Shown here one piece after another: positions 63,439 to 64,000 of a stretch of 64,000 nt of DNA; position 1 is the first letter of the stretch, and every line of letters starts with the position of its first letter. Source of the stretch: Hemileia vastatrix (taxonomy: Eukaryota > Basidiomycota > Pucciniomycetes > Pucciniales > Zaghouaniaceae). The translations under genes were made by a program, and so were the position numbers. Under the pieces are notes generated by a model. That model was given only the letters and a program-made list of their open reading frames with translations, ran no database searches and was not told the DNA's origin. The DNA is taken from contig JASXTE010000052.1 in NCBI GenBank assembly GCA_030280995.1, positions 1 to 64,000 on the forward strand, read 5' to 3'.

Positions 63439-64000
63439 GAAAATTCACCAAATAAAAGAAAAAGAACATTGCACAGAAGGGATTGCACAATTTACCTCGT
63501 ACTAATAGAAGTCATCTCTACTGTTGATTCGAGAAGAAAATAGTCCTCATGCTGTTGCAGTATCAAAAGAAAAGAAAGAATGAGCAAAAGGGGCTTTTCT
63601 TCGAGTTCTACTGTTCTTTTCTCTCTCACTCTCTCTCACTCTCTCCTTTTTGGTTATAGAGACAGGGCCAACTTGGTAAGCTGAATTAGATCTGGCATCA
63701 AGGAAGTGCAGAATGTGCTCCATTGTGTCTTTTGTGTCCATTGTGTCATTGCAATGGTGATGTTGAGACTTGAGACTAGGAGATTGAGAGACACAGTTCA
63801 TTGTACAATCTTCTCCCTGTCACTTGGTAATAGTGTACTGAGTCAGCACTTGATTTTTCCTTCAAGGCGGTCATTTCTTTTGCTTTTTTTCCTTTCTTTT
63901 CTTCTTCTTCAACTACTTTCTTCTTTTCTCTCCAATTCTTCATCATCTTCTTCTCTCCTGACAGGTGATTTGGTCAATCTAACTTCCGACACTTCCTGCC

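Larger units (their letters stand above)
58219..64000. other. Downstream intronic/intergenic region after exon 11
   Basis: Repeat-rich, with a (TA)n(TG)n compound at 61554-61598, (ATC)n at 62087-62113 and (GAA)n at 63397-63438. No Ig4, Ig5, fibronectin or membrane segment was recognised, so the next sure exon of the Sidestep-like gene lies outside the window, or at its very edge (see the candidate acceptor at 63964). Confidence 0.4.

Noticed and set aside
63200..63543. Poly-Leu, poly-Phe and poly-Arg frames
   Set aside because: All come from the (GAA)n array at 63397-63438.
1..64000. CRISPR arrays, bacterial operons, rRNA genes
   Set aside because: Repeat units are simple microsatellites without spacers, and gene structure is eukaryotic with GT-AG introns.

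Overview
This looks like an animal nuclear genome window, AT-rich and packed with short tandem repeats (GAA/TTC, GAT/ATC, AAC/GTT, GA, and pentamers of the AGAAC/GTTCT type). Exons are bounded by GT-AG introns and gene density is very low. The one clear gene encodes an arthropod Sidestep-type immunoglobulin-superfamily protein. A chemoreceptor-like pseudogene and the low-complexity coding style make a chelicerate, perhaps an acariform mite, a reasonable guess, but the sequence does not fix the species. Most long open frames in the window are hydrophobic or Lys/Glu-rich translations of pyrimidine/purine repeats and are not genes.

Layout. Bases 1-39,460 are mostly non-coding. They contain a degraded multi-pass membrane receptor resembling arthropod gustatory receptors on the minus strand (about 10,656-12,070), with a second tail fragment at 12,163-12,285. 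A small zinc-ribbon gene that looks derived from a Merlin-class DNA transposase lies at 14,540-15,298 and appears to have a 60-nt intron. Several very short open frames are weak candidates.

The main locus is a plus-strand gene from 39,546 to at least 58,218, continuing beyond the window. I could place eleven exons with matching splice phases. Exon 1 encodes a long charged leader, a hydrophobic signal/anchor segment and most of Ig1. A 55-nt micro-exon completes Ig1. Exons 3-6 encode an Ig2-Ig3 pair. Exons 7-10 encode a second, diverged copy of the same Ig2-Ig3 pair with identical intron phases. Exon 11 encodes an acidic, Ser-rich linker. The later Ig domains, membrane span and tail expected in this family are not seen.

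The most notable system is this in-gene duplication of a whole four-exon, two-Ig cassette. Both cassettes start and end in phase 1, so isoforms with cassette a, cassette b or both all keep the reading frame. Entry into cassette b and the middle Ig2 splice sites have weak acceptors, while entry into cassette a has a very strong (TTC)n tract. I infer, but cannot show, that this could be a source of alternative cell-surface recognition isoforms.
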